64,000 nucleotides of DNA from Corynebacterium lowii (GTDB lineage: Bacteria; Actinomycetota; Actinomycetes; Mycobacteriales; Mycobacteriaceae). Below the pieces are notes generated by a model. That model did no database searches. It was not told where the DNA came from and saw only the letters and a list, made by a program, of their open reading frames with translations. The DNA lies in assembly GCF_001412085.1 (NCBI RefSeq), contig NZ_LKEV01000002.1, positions 310,001 to 374,000 of the forward strand, read 5' to 3'. The position numbers and the translations under genes are program-made. Below, piece by piece: positions 27,965-37,011 of this stretch. Each line of letters opens with the position of its first letter. The first letter of the stretch is position 1.

Positions 27965-27981
27965 CAACAGAAGGGAAAATC

Positions 27982-28608
27982 ATGACCCCTCGCCATCAAC
28001 TCACGAAGGATGGCTCCCCCGTGACCGGCACCGTGCATTCCTCCGGCAATACCTTCGTTGGCTCCCCTACCTCGGCCGAAGTGGTTTTTATTGGTCCCGT
28101 GGGAGTGGGAAAAACCACGGCAGTGGAAACACTTTCTAGCATTCCCACCATCAATACGGAAGCACGGCTTTCCTCCCAAGCAGACCTCTCCCCCGAGCGC
28201 ACCCCCACCAAGCAATCCACCACCGTGGGGCTCGATATTGGTCTATGGGAGCGCCCAGATGGAACTCTCGTGGGACTCTATGGCACCCCCGGTCAGGATC
28301 GCTTTGTCTCATGCCGCACTCCCATGCTGAACCCACAGGCCGGAATAGTCATCTGGCTTTATGGAGATTCCTCGGCGCTGCTTGAGGATCTCTACCACTG
28401 GCTTACCGTGGCCGGAGGTCCCGAAAGCGCCGAGAGGCTCACCGTAGCCCTCAACTATGCCACCACGGATAACCTCTCTGATGTGCAGGCCAGCCTGCGC
28501 AAGCACGGTTATCGAGGTGTGCCGGTACACCTCGTGGACCCCCGCCGTGAAGAGGAAGTGCGCCAGCTCGTTACCACCGCTATTACTCGTCAAGGAATCC
28601 CATCATGA
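27982..28608 (+). CDS. Small Ras-like GTPase of the Roadblock-associated type
   Basis: 208 residues. The P-loop reads GPVGVGKT at 38-45 and the G3 motif GTPGQDRF at 101-108 (in place of DxxG/GQE). The usual NKxD base-specificity motif is not obvious; the equivalent strand reads ALNYATTDN (about 155). This is common in the actinobacterial group that includes Rv3362c and CvnD. ATG 27982 is chosen for its AGAAGGGA; ATG 27961 is the alternative. The last 4 bp overlap the following LC7 gene, so the two are surely translated together. Confidence 0.85.
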   Translation: MTPRHQLTKDGSPVTGTVHSSGNTFVGSPTSAEVVFIGPVGVGKTTAVETLSSIPTINTEARLSSQADLSPERTPTKQSTTVGLDIGLWERPDGTLVGLYGTPGQDRFVSCRTPMLNPQAGIVIWLYGDSSALLEDLYHWLTVAGGPESAERLTVALNYATTDNLSDVQASLRKHGYRGVPVHLVDPRREEEVRQLVTTAITRQGIPS

Positions 28609-29045
28609 TTACTCCCCACTCCAAGATTCGCACTACGGATTTTGACTCCAACCCCTTAGCACAAGCGGCCATGCCTGTCCTCAAAGACATTTTTGAGGCC
28701 TTAGAAGGAGTTAATTCGATCGTGCTCGGCACGGGCGATGGCCTCCATATCTGCTCTATGGGGCTCCCCTCCGCCGTGGAGGGCGCGCAACTTGCCGCTC
28801 TTAATGCCTCTATGGCCGGTGTATCGGCCGCTCAATCGGCCCTGCTCGGGCACAACGACGAGGAAGGAGCTGGCACCATCGTGGCCATGACCTTGCCCGA
28901 TGAAAACCTGGTCATCGGTAGCGTTTCCTTCCCCGAAGTTCACGATCTTCTTTTGGGCGTTTCCGCCCGTAATTCCCAGATCGGTGTGGTGATCCAGCAG
29001 ACCAGGAAGGCCTCTAAGAGGCTTTCCAAGTGGCTGAAAAAATAG
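28605..29045 (+). CDS. Roadblock/LC7-family protein, second copy
   Basis: 146 residues. After a short N-terminal extension (1-20) the roadblock fold begins: LKDIFEALEGVNSIVLGTGDGLHICSMG. It ends in a basic helix (KASKRLSKWLKK) that could touch membrane or nucleic acid. It overlaps the GTPase gene by 4 bp (ATGA), the tightest link in the module, and is probably its direct regulator. A strong terminator follows. Confidence 0.85.
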   Translation: MITPHSKIRTTDFDSNPLAQAAMPVLKDIFEALEGVNSIVLGTGDGLHICSMGLPSAVEGAQLAALNASMAGVSAAQSALLGHNDEEGAGTIVAMTLPDENLVIGSVSFPEVHDLLLGVSARNSQIGVVIQQTRKASKRLSKWLKK

Positions 29046-29056
29046 CTTTTCTCTAA

Positions 29057-29094
29057 AGGAGGCTCCCCGGGGATTTTTCCTCGGGGAGCCTCCT
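29057..29094. terminator. Strong bidirectional terminator
   Basis: A perfect 13-bp stem (AGGAGGCTCCCCG with its complement at 29082-29094) encloses GGGATTTTTCCT, which can extend the pairing. It lies between the convergent LC7 and VOC genes. There is no long T tail. Confidence 0.75.
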
Positions 29095-29115
29095 GACTCG
29101 GGGAACCTTTGATCT

Positions 29116-29508
29116 TTACTTTGCCTCGACCAGCTGAATCAGGTTGCCGCAGGTATCATCAAGCACCGCAATAACGGCCTCGCCCACGTCCATCGGCTCC
29201 TGGCTAAAGCTCACGCCCTGTTCCTTCAATCGGCGGTATTCCCCCTCCACGCTCTCCACCTCAAATTGAGTAAAGGGCATGCCGTCACGGTAAAGCGCTT
29301 CCCGGAAGTCCCGCGCCGCAGGATGCGCTGCGGGTTCCAAAAGCAGCTCCGGCCCCTGCGATTGCTCTGGGGAACGCAAGGTTAACCAGCGATGCCCCTC
29401 CTCATCCACCACGATGTCCTTGGACACCTTAAAGCCCAAGGTATCCCGATAAAAGCGCAGGGCTTTTTCCTGGTCATCCACAAAAATGCTTATGACGCTA
29501 ATTCGCAT
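29116..29508 (-). CDS. VOC superfamily protein (glyoxalase/bleomycin resistance-like)
   Basis: 130 residues with two beta-alpha-beta-beta-beta units: the first (MRISVISIFVDDQEKALRFYRDTLGF) and the second ending AVIAVLDDTCGNLIQLVE. The family coordinates a metal and handles small electrophiles or aromatic substrates; the substrate here is unknown. A start 6 bp after the thrC stop suggests co-transcription with thrC. Confidence 0.85.
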   Translation of the reverse strand: MRISVISIFVDDQEKALRFYRDTLGFKVSKDIVVDEEGHRWLTLRSPEQSQGPELLLEPAAHPAARDFREALYRDGMPFTQFEVESVEGEYRRLKEQGVSFSQEPMDVGEAVIAVLDDTCGNLIQLVEAK

Positions 29509-29513
29509 GCCTA

Positions 29514-30956
29514 TTATCCTTCCTCATCCGCACCGTGCTCAGCGATAATCTTTTTAACCGCTTCCGCATCATTGGGCACCTCACGAACATGCCGCGGCGC
29601 CTCCATGATGCCCGCAAAACGCTCCGGGATGGCAGGCAATTCCCCTATCGCCTCACGGATGGTATCGGCAAACTTCACAGGAAGCGCGGTTTCGAGGCAC
29701 ACGATGGGGCCGGTAATTTCTTCCCGCCAGCGGCGCGCCACCACCAAGCCATCAGCGGTATGCGGGTCAATCAAGATTCCCAGGCGCCGATAAAGGTCCC
29801 CAATCTCCTGCACACGATCCTGGTGGGTGGAAGAGCCCGAGGCGAAACCAAACTGCTCCGCTACGCGCGGGAATGATTCATCCTCAGCCAGGCTAAAACC
29901 GCCCTCCTTGACCTGCACGCCAAAGAGTTCTTGCGTGCGAGCGGCATCGCGGCCCAGGAGATCAAAGATAAAGCGCTCAAAGTTAGAGGCTCGGGAAATA
30001 TCCATCGAGGGGCTCGACGTCTCCTGGGTTTCCGCCGAAGAACGCACTCTGTACTCCCCGGTGCGGAAGAACTCATCGAGCACATTATTTTCATTCGTGG
30101 CTACGATAAGGCGGTCAATCGGAAGCCCCATCTGGCGAGCGATATGCCCCGCGCAAATATCCCCGAAGTTACCCGTGGGCACGCAGAAACTTACCTTCTG
30201 GCTGTTATCCTCAGTAACCTTCACCCAGCAGGAAATATAGTAAACCACCTGCGCCATCAAGCGGGCCCAGTTAATTGAGTTCACTGCCCCAATGTGGTGG
30301 CGGCTCTTGAAGTCTGCATCGGCAGAAATCGCCTTGACCACGTCCTGACAATCATCAAAGACTCCGTTGAGCGCCATGTTCACGATATTGGCGTCATCCA
30401 GCCCAAACATCTGTGCTTGTTGGAAAGGCGTCATGCGTCCGGCGGGGGTGAGCATAAAAACGCTAATGCGCTCACGGCCGCGCATGGCATACTCCGCCGA
30501 AGAGCCCGTGTCCCCGGAGGTAGCGCCCACGATATTCAAGGGTTGATCCCGGCGCGCCAGCTCATATTCAAAGAGTTCGCCCAATAATTGCATGGCCATG
30601 TCTTTAAAGGCCGCCGTGGGTCCCTGGGAAAGATGACCAAGGTAGAGATCATCTTCCACGGAACTGACCGGAACGATCTGTTCATCGTCGAATATCGGAG
30701 TGCGGTAGGCCCTTGCGGCAATGGCCTCAATATCCGCAGCAGGAATATCATCAATAAAAAGCTTTAATACCTCGGCGGCCAAGGCCGCGTAACCCTGGCC
30801 TGCCAAAACATTGCGGAACCTCTCTAGATCCCCCTCCCCCAGGTGAGGATAGGTCTCGGGGAGGTAAAGGCCGCCGTCGGGAGCCAAACCCCCGAGAAGA
30901 ATGTCAGTGAAGCGTGCGGGAGCCGCGGTGGCGTCGCGAGTAGAGATGTAGCGCAT
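29514..30956 (-). CDS. thrC: Threonine synthase
   Basis: PLP enzyme that converts O-phosphohomoserine to threonine. The 480-residue product begins MRYISTRDATAAPARFTDILLGGLAPDGGLYLPE, the family N-terminus. The PLP lysine is in GPTAAFKDMAMQLLGE (about residue 117) and the phosphate-binding loop is GATSGDTGSSAEYA. The longer open frame to 31019 runs into the promoter of the divergent MFS gene. It is likely to share a transcript with the small VOC gene downstream. Confidence 0.95.
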   Translation of the reverse strand: MRYISTRDATAAPARFTDILLGGLAPDGGLYLPETYPHLGEGDLERFRNVLAGQGYAALAAEVLKLFIDDIPAADIEAIAARAYRTPIFDDEQIVPVSSVEDDLYLGHLSQGPTAAFKDMAMQLLGELFEYELARRDQPLNIVGATSGDTGSSAEYAMRGRERISVFMLTPAGRMTPFQQAQMFGLDDANIVNMALNGVFDDCQDVVKAISADADFKSRHHIGAVNSINWARLMAQVVYYISCWVKVTEDNSQKVSFCVPTGNFGDICAGHIARQMGLPIDRLIVATNENNVLDEFFRTGEYRVRSSAETQETSSPSMDISRASNFERFIFDLLGRDAARTQELFGVQVKEGGFSLAEDESFPRVAEQFGFASGSSTHQDRVQEIGDLYRRLGILIDPHTADGLVVARRWREEITGPIVCLETALPVKFADTIREAIGELPAIPERFAGIMEAPRHVREVPNDAEAVKKIIAEHGADEEG

Positions 30957-31036
30957 AGCAGCCAAGTCTAGCCTGCCACCCCTCGCGCTAGGGGCGCATA
31001 CGGCATCTACTATTCCCAAGAGTAGAGTGCCTTGCC

Positions 31037-32332
31037 GTGACTGCGCCGCAACCTACATCACCCGAAAGGCTTTCCCGGCAAGCCCTCCTCGTCTGGGCCA
31101 GCGCCGTGTGCGTTTATATCGTGGCGATCACCGGACGCACCTCCTTTGGCGTGGCTGGCACGGAGGCCATGAGCAGGTTTGATGTCAGCGCGGGCCGCAT
31201 AGCCGTATTTACCTCGGTTCAGGTGGGCGTATACGCACTCGTCCAGATTCCCACGGGGATCGCCATTGATCGCTATGGCCCGCGGCGATTGCTCGCCCTG
31301 GGTGCTCTCATCATGGCCGTTGGGCAGATAACGCTCGCGCTCACGACGTCGTATCCCGTGGCTCTGCTCGCCCGCGTGCTCATTGGAGCCGGAGACGCTA
31401 CCGCTTTCCTCTCCGCCATGCGGATTCTTCCCTATTGGTTCCCCCTGCGGCGCGCACCCCTTTTTGCTCAACTCACCGGTTCCCTGGGACAAATAGGGCA
31501 ATTCCTTTCTGCGGTACCTTTTCTCGCGCTCCTTCACGGAATGGGTTGGACTCCTGCCTTTCTCAGCCTGGGTGCCTTGGGGGTGCTCGTGGCTCTTCTC
31601 GCCTGGATCGCTGTGATTGACGCCCCCTCGGCGCCCTCCGCCCCGCCGCAGAGCGGATCTCCTTCTTCCCTCGCTAACACGCTGCGGCGCGTGACTACTT
31701 CACCGGTGTGTTGGTTGGGGTTCTTCACTCACTGGACGGGCATCGCCGCGCAAGTTACGTTCACCCTGCTCTGAGGCATGCCTCTGCTCACCCTTGGCAT
31801 GGGATTGAGTTCTCCCACCGCCGGGCTCGTGCTTACTTTTAATACCGCCGTCATGATTGCGGTCGGCCCTCTCCACGGAATCCTATCCTCGCGGCTAGAC
31901 GCCCGGCGCGATCGAATTGTTCTCCTAGGCGGGCTCTTAACGTTGTGCTCATGGGTGTTGTTCTTTTTCCCATCGCACCCGCGCGGGGTCATGGCGGCCA
32001 TCGGAATGAACTTCCTTCTTGGGCTTATCACTCCCACTTCTAATTACGGCTTTGATTACGTACGCGAGCGCATGGAACGATCTACCGTGGCCACGGGAAC
32101 CGGCCTGGCAAATATGGGAGGGTTCATCGCGGGAATGATCGCGGGGCAGACCACGGGGTTCCTCTTAGACCAGCATTCCGACGGCGCGGCACTACAGTGG
32201 GATGATTTTCGCTTTGCCTGGGTGGGAGTCACGGCCACCGTAGCCGTGGGAGTTATAGGTTTACTAGTGAGTAGTTTCTACGTGAGACGCACAGCCTCCA
32301 TGCGCATAGTGAATACCACGGACGATAGCTAA
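31037..32332 (+). pseudogene. MFS transporter gene interrupted by an in-frame TGA
   Basis: The frame encodes a 12-helix major facilitator (sugar-phosphate/nitrate-type antiporter look). Residues 1-245 cover the first half with the loop DRYGPRRLLALG, and 184 further residues after a stop cover the second half. The TGA (31772-31774) and the second half are in the same frame with no bases missing: FTLL-stop-GMPLLTLGMG. A TGG codon (Trp) there would restore a protein of about 431 residues. The start is GTG 31037, divergent from thrC by 80 bp. It is either a real nonsense mutation or a base-call error. Confidence 0.85.
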
Positions 32333-32583
32333 TTCACGGTGGCATAGGGAACATTTGATTCCTGAACAGGGGTTCCTGGAACCATTCCTAGATCCTCGCT
32401 CAGCTGCTGCCACGTAGCCATTTGTTTATGGAAAGGAACTGCGTATTCCCGATGCCACTCTTCTATGGTTACGGAGGATTCCTGGGCGTTTTCCGTACGG
32501 GGGATAAAAACCACCGCACCCGCGATTATCCCCGCCACGATCATTCCAGCGAGTCCGCTCCACAGAATTGCTTTTGTTCGCAT
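32329..32583 (-). CDS. Small membrane-anchored protein
   Basis: 84 residues. One N-terminal membrane segment (about residues 5-27, LWSGLAGMIVAGIIAGAVVF) is followed by an extracytoplasmic domain of about 55 residues with EEWHREYAVPFHKQMATWQQ. The ATG at 32583 is 9 nt after AAGGTGG. Its last codons overlap the end of the MFS gene by 4 bp. I do not recognise it. Confidence 0.7.
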   Translation of the reverse strand: MRTKAILWSGLAGMIVAGIIAGAVVFIPRTENAQESSVTIEEWHREYAVPFHKQMATWQQLSEDLGMVPGTPVQESNVPYATVN

Positions 32584-32678
32584 AAAAATAACCACCTTCC
32601 GTAGCCACTACCGATGACGTTACGAGGTGTATCTCCCAATAAGGTTCTCAATCCCTGGCACAAGGATAAGAAAAACCC

Positions 32679-32942
32679 TCAACGACGCGGTGGCTCCTGG
32701 CGGCCAGTTAAAATATCAATCACGCTGCGCACGGCGGCCTCGCCCACACCGCTCGTTTCCGTGCGGGGCTCCCCCTGGGCAGCACGGCGTAGCCCGTGTG
32801 CCCGCACGTGCAGCACCTACTCGTGCGTATCGACGTCGATAGCACTGCTACTTTCCGCTCCGGCGCTGCGTGCCGCCGCCACCAGGGCTTCAAGATCGCC
32901 CAGGGTAGCTCCGTGAAGATCTAGAGAAAGATGCAAAGCCAT
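32679..32942 (-). pseudogene. Conserved small protein gene with an internal TAG
   Basis: ATG 32942 follows GAAGGAG by 6 nt and opens MALHLSLDLHGATLGDLEALV, an N-terminus I remember from a corynebacterial family of about 90 residues. After 41 codons a TAG (32817-32819) interrupts. The frame then continues for 45 codons (VLHVRAHGLRRAAQGE to GEAAVRSVIDILTGRQEPPRR) to a normal TGA. The second half reads as sensible protein, so one base change is the simplest account. Function unknown. Confidence 0.75.
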
Positions 32943-32992
32943 CACGCACTCCTTCGGGTTAAGGATGACCTACTGCAAACTCTAGACTAAAC

Positions 32993-33685
32993 CTATTTTT
33001 CTCCACGCTCCAAGCCCGCAAAAACGTTCATGTTGAGCACAAAGGCCTCCGTGGCTTCTTCCAGTAGCGTCTGCCGTTCTGCGGGGTTTAGGCGCATGGC
33101 ATCGAGGTTTTTGCGATAGTTGTCCTTGTAGGGCTTGAGCTTGGCGATCCCCTCAAAGCGATAAAATTGCAGCGCCTCCGGGGCAATGCCATAATTCCGG
33201 CGCATCATCGTAGCAATCACCTGGCCACCCGATAGGTCACCGAGGCATCGCACGTAGTGGTGAGCGATCAAGCGGATCTCATCGCGTTCATCGCGGATGC
33301 GTTGCAACCGCTCCACATATTCAACCGTGGCGGGAATCGGCGTTACATTAGCGCGCCACTGCCGGGTACCCTCCTCGGCAGCTCCCTCACCATAGAATTG
33401 CCGATGCAAGTAGGCTATGTCGCTTTCCAATGCGGCAGTTCTATCCAAAGCCTCATCCACGATGAGGCCAGCCCGTTCCCCGTGGCTCACGCAATGGGCT
33501 GCCTCCTCCAAAGCGGAGTAGAAGAACCACGCCTGTTCTTGGAGCCGGAGGAAATCGTGGGCACTGAGTTTCCCGTCCAACAAATCCGTCATAAAGGTGG
33601 ATTCTTCCGCCCGCTCGTGTGCGGTGGCGGTAAAGGCCTTTAGGTCCGCAGCCAGGCTACTGCTAGGGAGGATTGCACTGGTCAT
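32993..33685 (-). CDS. hmuO: Heme oxygenase
   Basis: Opens heme to biliverdin, CO and iron, letting the cell use host heme iron; a cytoplasmic all-helical enzyme. The 230-residue protein has the proximal His in TATAHERAEESTFM (residue 23) and the Gly-rich distal helix GDLSGGQVI (about 149-157), both close to C. diphtheriae HmuO. A DtxR-like operator lies 65 bp upstream, so expression should rise in low iron. The heme uptake genes are not in this window. Confidence 0.95.
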   Translation of the reverse strand: MTSAILPSSSLAADLKAFTATAHERAEESTFMTDLLDGKLSAHDFLRLQEQAWFFYSALEEAAHCVSHGERAGLIVDEALDRTAALESDIAYLHRQFYGEGAAEEGTRQWRANVTPIPATVEYVERLQRIRDERDEIRLIAHHYVRCLGDLSGGQVIATMMRRNYGIAPEALQFYRFEGIAKLKPYKDNYRKNLDAMRLNPAERQTLLEEATEAFVLNMNVFAGLERGEK

Positions 33686-33749
33686 ATCCGTTCCCCTTCC
33701 TCATCCGTGGTGAGCTGTGTAACAACTCAAGAACACCTCTGAGGATAAT

Positions 33750-33768
33750 TTAGGGTAACCATACCTAA
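33750..33768 (-). promoter_or_regulatory. DtxR-type iron box upstream of hmuO
   Basis: TTAGGGTAACCATACCTAA is a near-perfect 19-bp interrupted palindrome matching the known DtxR operator form TTAGGTTAGSCTAACCTAA at most positions. It lies between the hmuO start and the glnE stop, where it can only sensibly serve hmuO. Confidence 0.85.
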
Positions 33769-33791
33769 AATCCTTCTTTTGGTTGATCTTT

Positions 33792-36700
33792 CTACCGCAT
33801 AGACGTTTCCCCCCAGAACACCTGATCCACCACGCGCCGCGCCCTACGGGTTTTCCTCAAATAGTGTTCCAAAAAGTTCTGGTACTGGCTAGGATCCCAA
33901 CCCGCCGCTCCCGCCACCTGGGCAAGCTGTGGACCAGGCTGCGGAATCTGATCCGTGCGCTTACCGCGCACCAAGACCAAAGCGTTGCGCACATTAGTAG
34001 CCTCTAACCACGCCTCCCGCAGGATGCGCACCTGCTCAACGGGGATAATCTGCTCCACTTCCAGCACGTCGAGAACGTCGAGGGTAGAGGTATTGTGCAG
34101 AGCCGGATGCTCATGGGCGTGCATCATCGTGAGCAGCTGCACCGTCCACTCAATATCCGTTAGTGCCCCTCGGCCTAGCTTCGTGTGCGTATTGCGATCG
34201 GCTCCGCGCGGCAGGCGCTCCTCATCCACGCGCGCTTTCATACGCCGCACCTCCCTGATCGTGGAGGCCGAGATCCCCTCGCTGGGATAACGGAAACTAT
34301 CAATCATGTGCAAGAAGTCCGTGCCAACGGCCCTATCACCGGCTACCACCGTGGCTCGCAAGAGCGCTTGGGTTTCCCAGACCTCCCCCCACGTGGAGTA
34401 ATAGCGCCGATACGACTCGATGGATCGCACCACCGCGCCGCTGCGCCCCTCGGGGCGCAGACCCAGATCAACCTCCAATGGAGGATCGCCCGAGGGCTTA
34501 GCCAGACGCGTGCGCATAGATTCGCACACCCCTGCCGCCCAGCGCAGCGCCTCATGCTCCTCATATCCCGGCTGCGGCTCCGCCACGAACATCACATCGG
34601 CATCCGAGCCAAACCCCAACTCCGCACCACCGAGGCGCCCCATACCAATTACCGCAATACGCGCCGGAGGACCCTGCTCCTCTCCTTCTTGTTCTGCCTG
34701 GCTGTGGCGTATCTCCGCTTGGAGGGCAGCCTCTAGTACCGCATTCCATACCATCGACAGCCCACGGCACACCGAACGCACATCCATCATCCCCAGCAAA
34801 TCTGCCGAGGCCAATCGCGCCAATTCCGCCCGGCGCAGGGAGCGCGCCACCGCAATCGCCTTATCCGGAGTCTTATGCCTATTCGCCGCCGCGACCAAGG
34901 AAGATGAGACCGTTCCCGGAGCCTTATCCAGAAGTTTTGGCCCGCTAGCGCCATCGCCCAGTGACTTCACGAACTCCGGCGCGGAAATGATGAGATCCGC
35001 AGTATAAGGGGAAGAGCCCAAAATCATCATGAGGCGTTGCCCCACGACACCCTCATCGCGCAGAAGGCGCAAAAACCAACTGCGCTCATAAGCGGCATCC
35101 GATAATTTTCGGTAATTGAGTAGGCCGGCATCGGGGTCTGCCGTCTGCGAGAGCCAATCCATCAACGTGGGCAAAAGCATGGCCTGAATCTTGGATTTAC
35201 GGCTATTCCCCGAGGCCAAGGCCGTGAGATGCTCAAAAGCACGATCGGGAAAACGATAGCCCAAGGCGGCCAGCTGTAACTTAGCAGCATCGGGAGAGAG
35301 CTTAAGCGTATCTACCGTCATATTCACCACTGAGTTCAACAGCGGCCGGTAGAACAACTTAGAGTGCAATTCCAAAATGAGAAAACGCACGCGGCGCAGA
35401 ATCGTCCGCAGGTTATCCACGGAGGATTTTCCGTCTTGAGCGGCATACCCCGATGTCAAAGCCAAGCGGGACATCGCCACTCGATCATCTTCGGCGGGAA
35501 GCGTATGAGTACGCCGCAAACGATAAAGCTGCAATCTATGCTCTAGCAATCGCAGAAACTCATAGGCATCAATAAGACCTTGGCCATCCTCACGTCCGAT
35601 TGCCCCCGCCGTTACCAAGGCCCGCAGCGCTCCCACCGTAGCCGGTACCCGCAGAGATTCATCGGAACGGCCATGCACCAATTGCAGAAGTTGCACGGCA
35701 AACTCCACATCCCGCAATCCACCGCGGCCGAGTTTCAGTTCCCGATCCCGCATGTCCTCCGGAACGTTATCCAGCACGCGACGTCGCATAGCCTGCACAT
35801 CCTCCACAAAGGATTCCCGCTGGCTAGCACCCCACACCAAAGGATCAAGGACTTCACGATAGCGCTGACCCAAGGGCATATAACCCGTTTGCGCACGAGC
35901 CTTTAATAAGGCCTGGAACTCCCAGGTTTCCGCCCACCGCTGGTAGTAAGTGAGATGAGATTCCACGGTACGCACCAGCGCCCCAGAGCGCCCTTCAGGG
36001 CGTAAATTGGCATCCACCTCAAAGAAAGATCGGGAACCAATGCGCGCACATTCTCCGGCAACACGGGTTATCCGCGGAGTCACGGTGCTGCCGACGAAGA
36101 TGACGTCCACATCGGAGATATAATTCAACTCTCGCGCGCCGCACTTCCCCAATGCGATAACGGCCAGTCGAGCATCCAAAGGAGAATCTCCGTAGACGTT
36201 ATTAACGGCAATGGCCAAACTAGCCGTGAGAGCGGCATCTGCGAGATCGGATAGGGACTCCGTAATTTGCTCGAAAGGTACCGTTTCAAGGCCCTCCTGT
36301 CGCTTCGTGGAGGGATACGTGCCAGCAAGGTCATGTGCGGCAATGCGCATGAGGAAAAGCCGGTAAGCCTCCTTTAAACGACGTTGGGCATCTCCATCTG
36401 CCACGCGGGCTCGATAGGTGCCGGCCACGCTTCTATCTGTACAAGCGGGATCGGGAGCATGTTTTTCCGCGGGGGCTCCTTCCCCGCCGTTTTCTTTTTC
36501 AGGTTGTTCTTGCTCCGCATCGCCGCTCTCCAGATCATCTTTCGCCAGATCACCCCCCTCCCGTTCGCCCTCCTCGGCAAAAATCGCGGGCACCGCGTCA
36601 ACGACTTCTAGCAACCCCTTCATCATTTCCACGCGCGTGGGGAGTTCCTTAGTCAATTCCCTCCACGATTCCGGATGAGCCGCCAGTTCATCTCCCAGGG

Positions 36701-36986
36701 CCGCCGATCCCCCCACCAATGCCATCACCCGAATGCGGAAAGCATGATCTTCCCGCAGCACCCGCTGAAACTCTGCGGATTGCCCCTTTTCCTCCAAGCC
36801 CCCATGCAGACGCACCAATACGTTTAGAGCTTGATCGGGGTCTCCGCACCCAGCAAGGGCCCACAACACATCTACTGACTCGGCGGTATCCCAGCCCAAA
36901 AGATGAATGTCCTCCGCCGCACGAGGTCCACCCAACCCTAATACCGCTGGAGTGGGAATGGAGGCGCGTTTACCCGATAACGTCAT
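33792..36986 (-). CDS. glnE: Glutamine synthetase adenylyltransferase/deadenylase
   Basis: Bifunctional enzyme that attaches AMP to, and removes it from, glutamine synthetase. At 1064 residues it is full length. Two nucleotidyltransferase centres are visible: the N-terminal one at about 290 (ELNYISDVDVIFVG), linked to AMP removal in the family, and the C-terminal one near 795 (ELGFGSDADVMFVAE), linked to AMP addition. An acidic stretch rich in Glu, Asp and Lys at about 145-185 is an unusual low-complexity insert. The ATG at 36986 follows AGCAGGAAAA. It lies 25 bp after glnA2 and is probably in its operon. Confidence 0.94.
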   Translation of the reverse strand: MTLSGKRASIPTPAVLGLGGPRAAEDIHLLGWDTAESVDVLWALAGCGDPDQALNVLVRLHGGLEEKGQSAEFQRVLREDHAFRIRVMALVGGSAALGDELAAHPESWRELTKELPTRVEMMKGLLEVVDAVPAIFAEEGEREGGDLAKDDLESGDAEQEQPEKENGGEGAPAEKHAPDPACTDRSVAGTYRARVADGDAQRRLKEAYRLFLMRIAAHDLAGTYPSTKRQEGLETVPFEQITESLSDLADAALTASLAIAVNNVYGDSPLDARLAVIALGKCGARELNYISDVDVIFVGSTVTPRITRVAGECARIGSRSFFEVDANLRPEGRSGALVRTVESHLTYYQRWAETWEFQALLKARAQTGYMPLGQRYREVLDPLVWGASQRESFVEDVQAMRRRVLDNVPEDMRDRELKLGRGGLRDVEFAVQLLQLVHGRSDESLRVPATVGALRALVTAGAIGREDGQGLIDAYEFLRLLEHRLQLYRLRRTHTLPAEDDRVAMSRLALTSGYAAQDGKSSVDNLRTILRRVRFLILELHSKLFYRPLLNSVVNMTVDTLKLSPDAAKLQLAALGYRFPDRAFEHLTALASGNSRKSKIQAMLLPTLMDWLSQTADPDAGLLNYRKLSDAAYERSWFLRLLRDEGVVGQRLMMILGSSPYTADLIISAPEFVKSLGDGASGPKLLDKAPGTVSSSLVAAANRHKTPDKAIAVARSLRRAELARLASADLLGMMDVRSVCRGLSMVWNAVLEAALQAEIRHSQAEQEGEEQGPPARIAVIGMGRLGGAELGFGSDADVMFVAEPQPGYEEHEALRWAAGVCESMRTRLAKPSGDPPLEVDLGLRPEGRSGAVVRSIESYRRYYSTWGEVWETQALLRATVVAGDRAVGTDFLHMIDSFRYPSEGISASTIREVRRMKARVDEERLPRGADRNTHTKLGRGALTDIEWTVQLLTMMHAHEHPALHNTSTLDVLDVLEVEQIIPVEQVRILREAWLEATNVRNALVLVRGKRTDQIPQPGPQLAQVAGAAGWDPSQYQNFLEHYLRKTRRARRVVDQVFWGETSMR

Positions 36987-37011
36987 ACCGTTTTCCTGCT
37001 TTCTCACGGGC

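Noticed and set aside
32614-32916. Plus-strand 100-codon frame
   Set aside because: Opposite the TAG-interrupted gene, Arg/Ser/Ala-rich, no ribosome binding site; the minus-strand reading is better.
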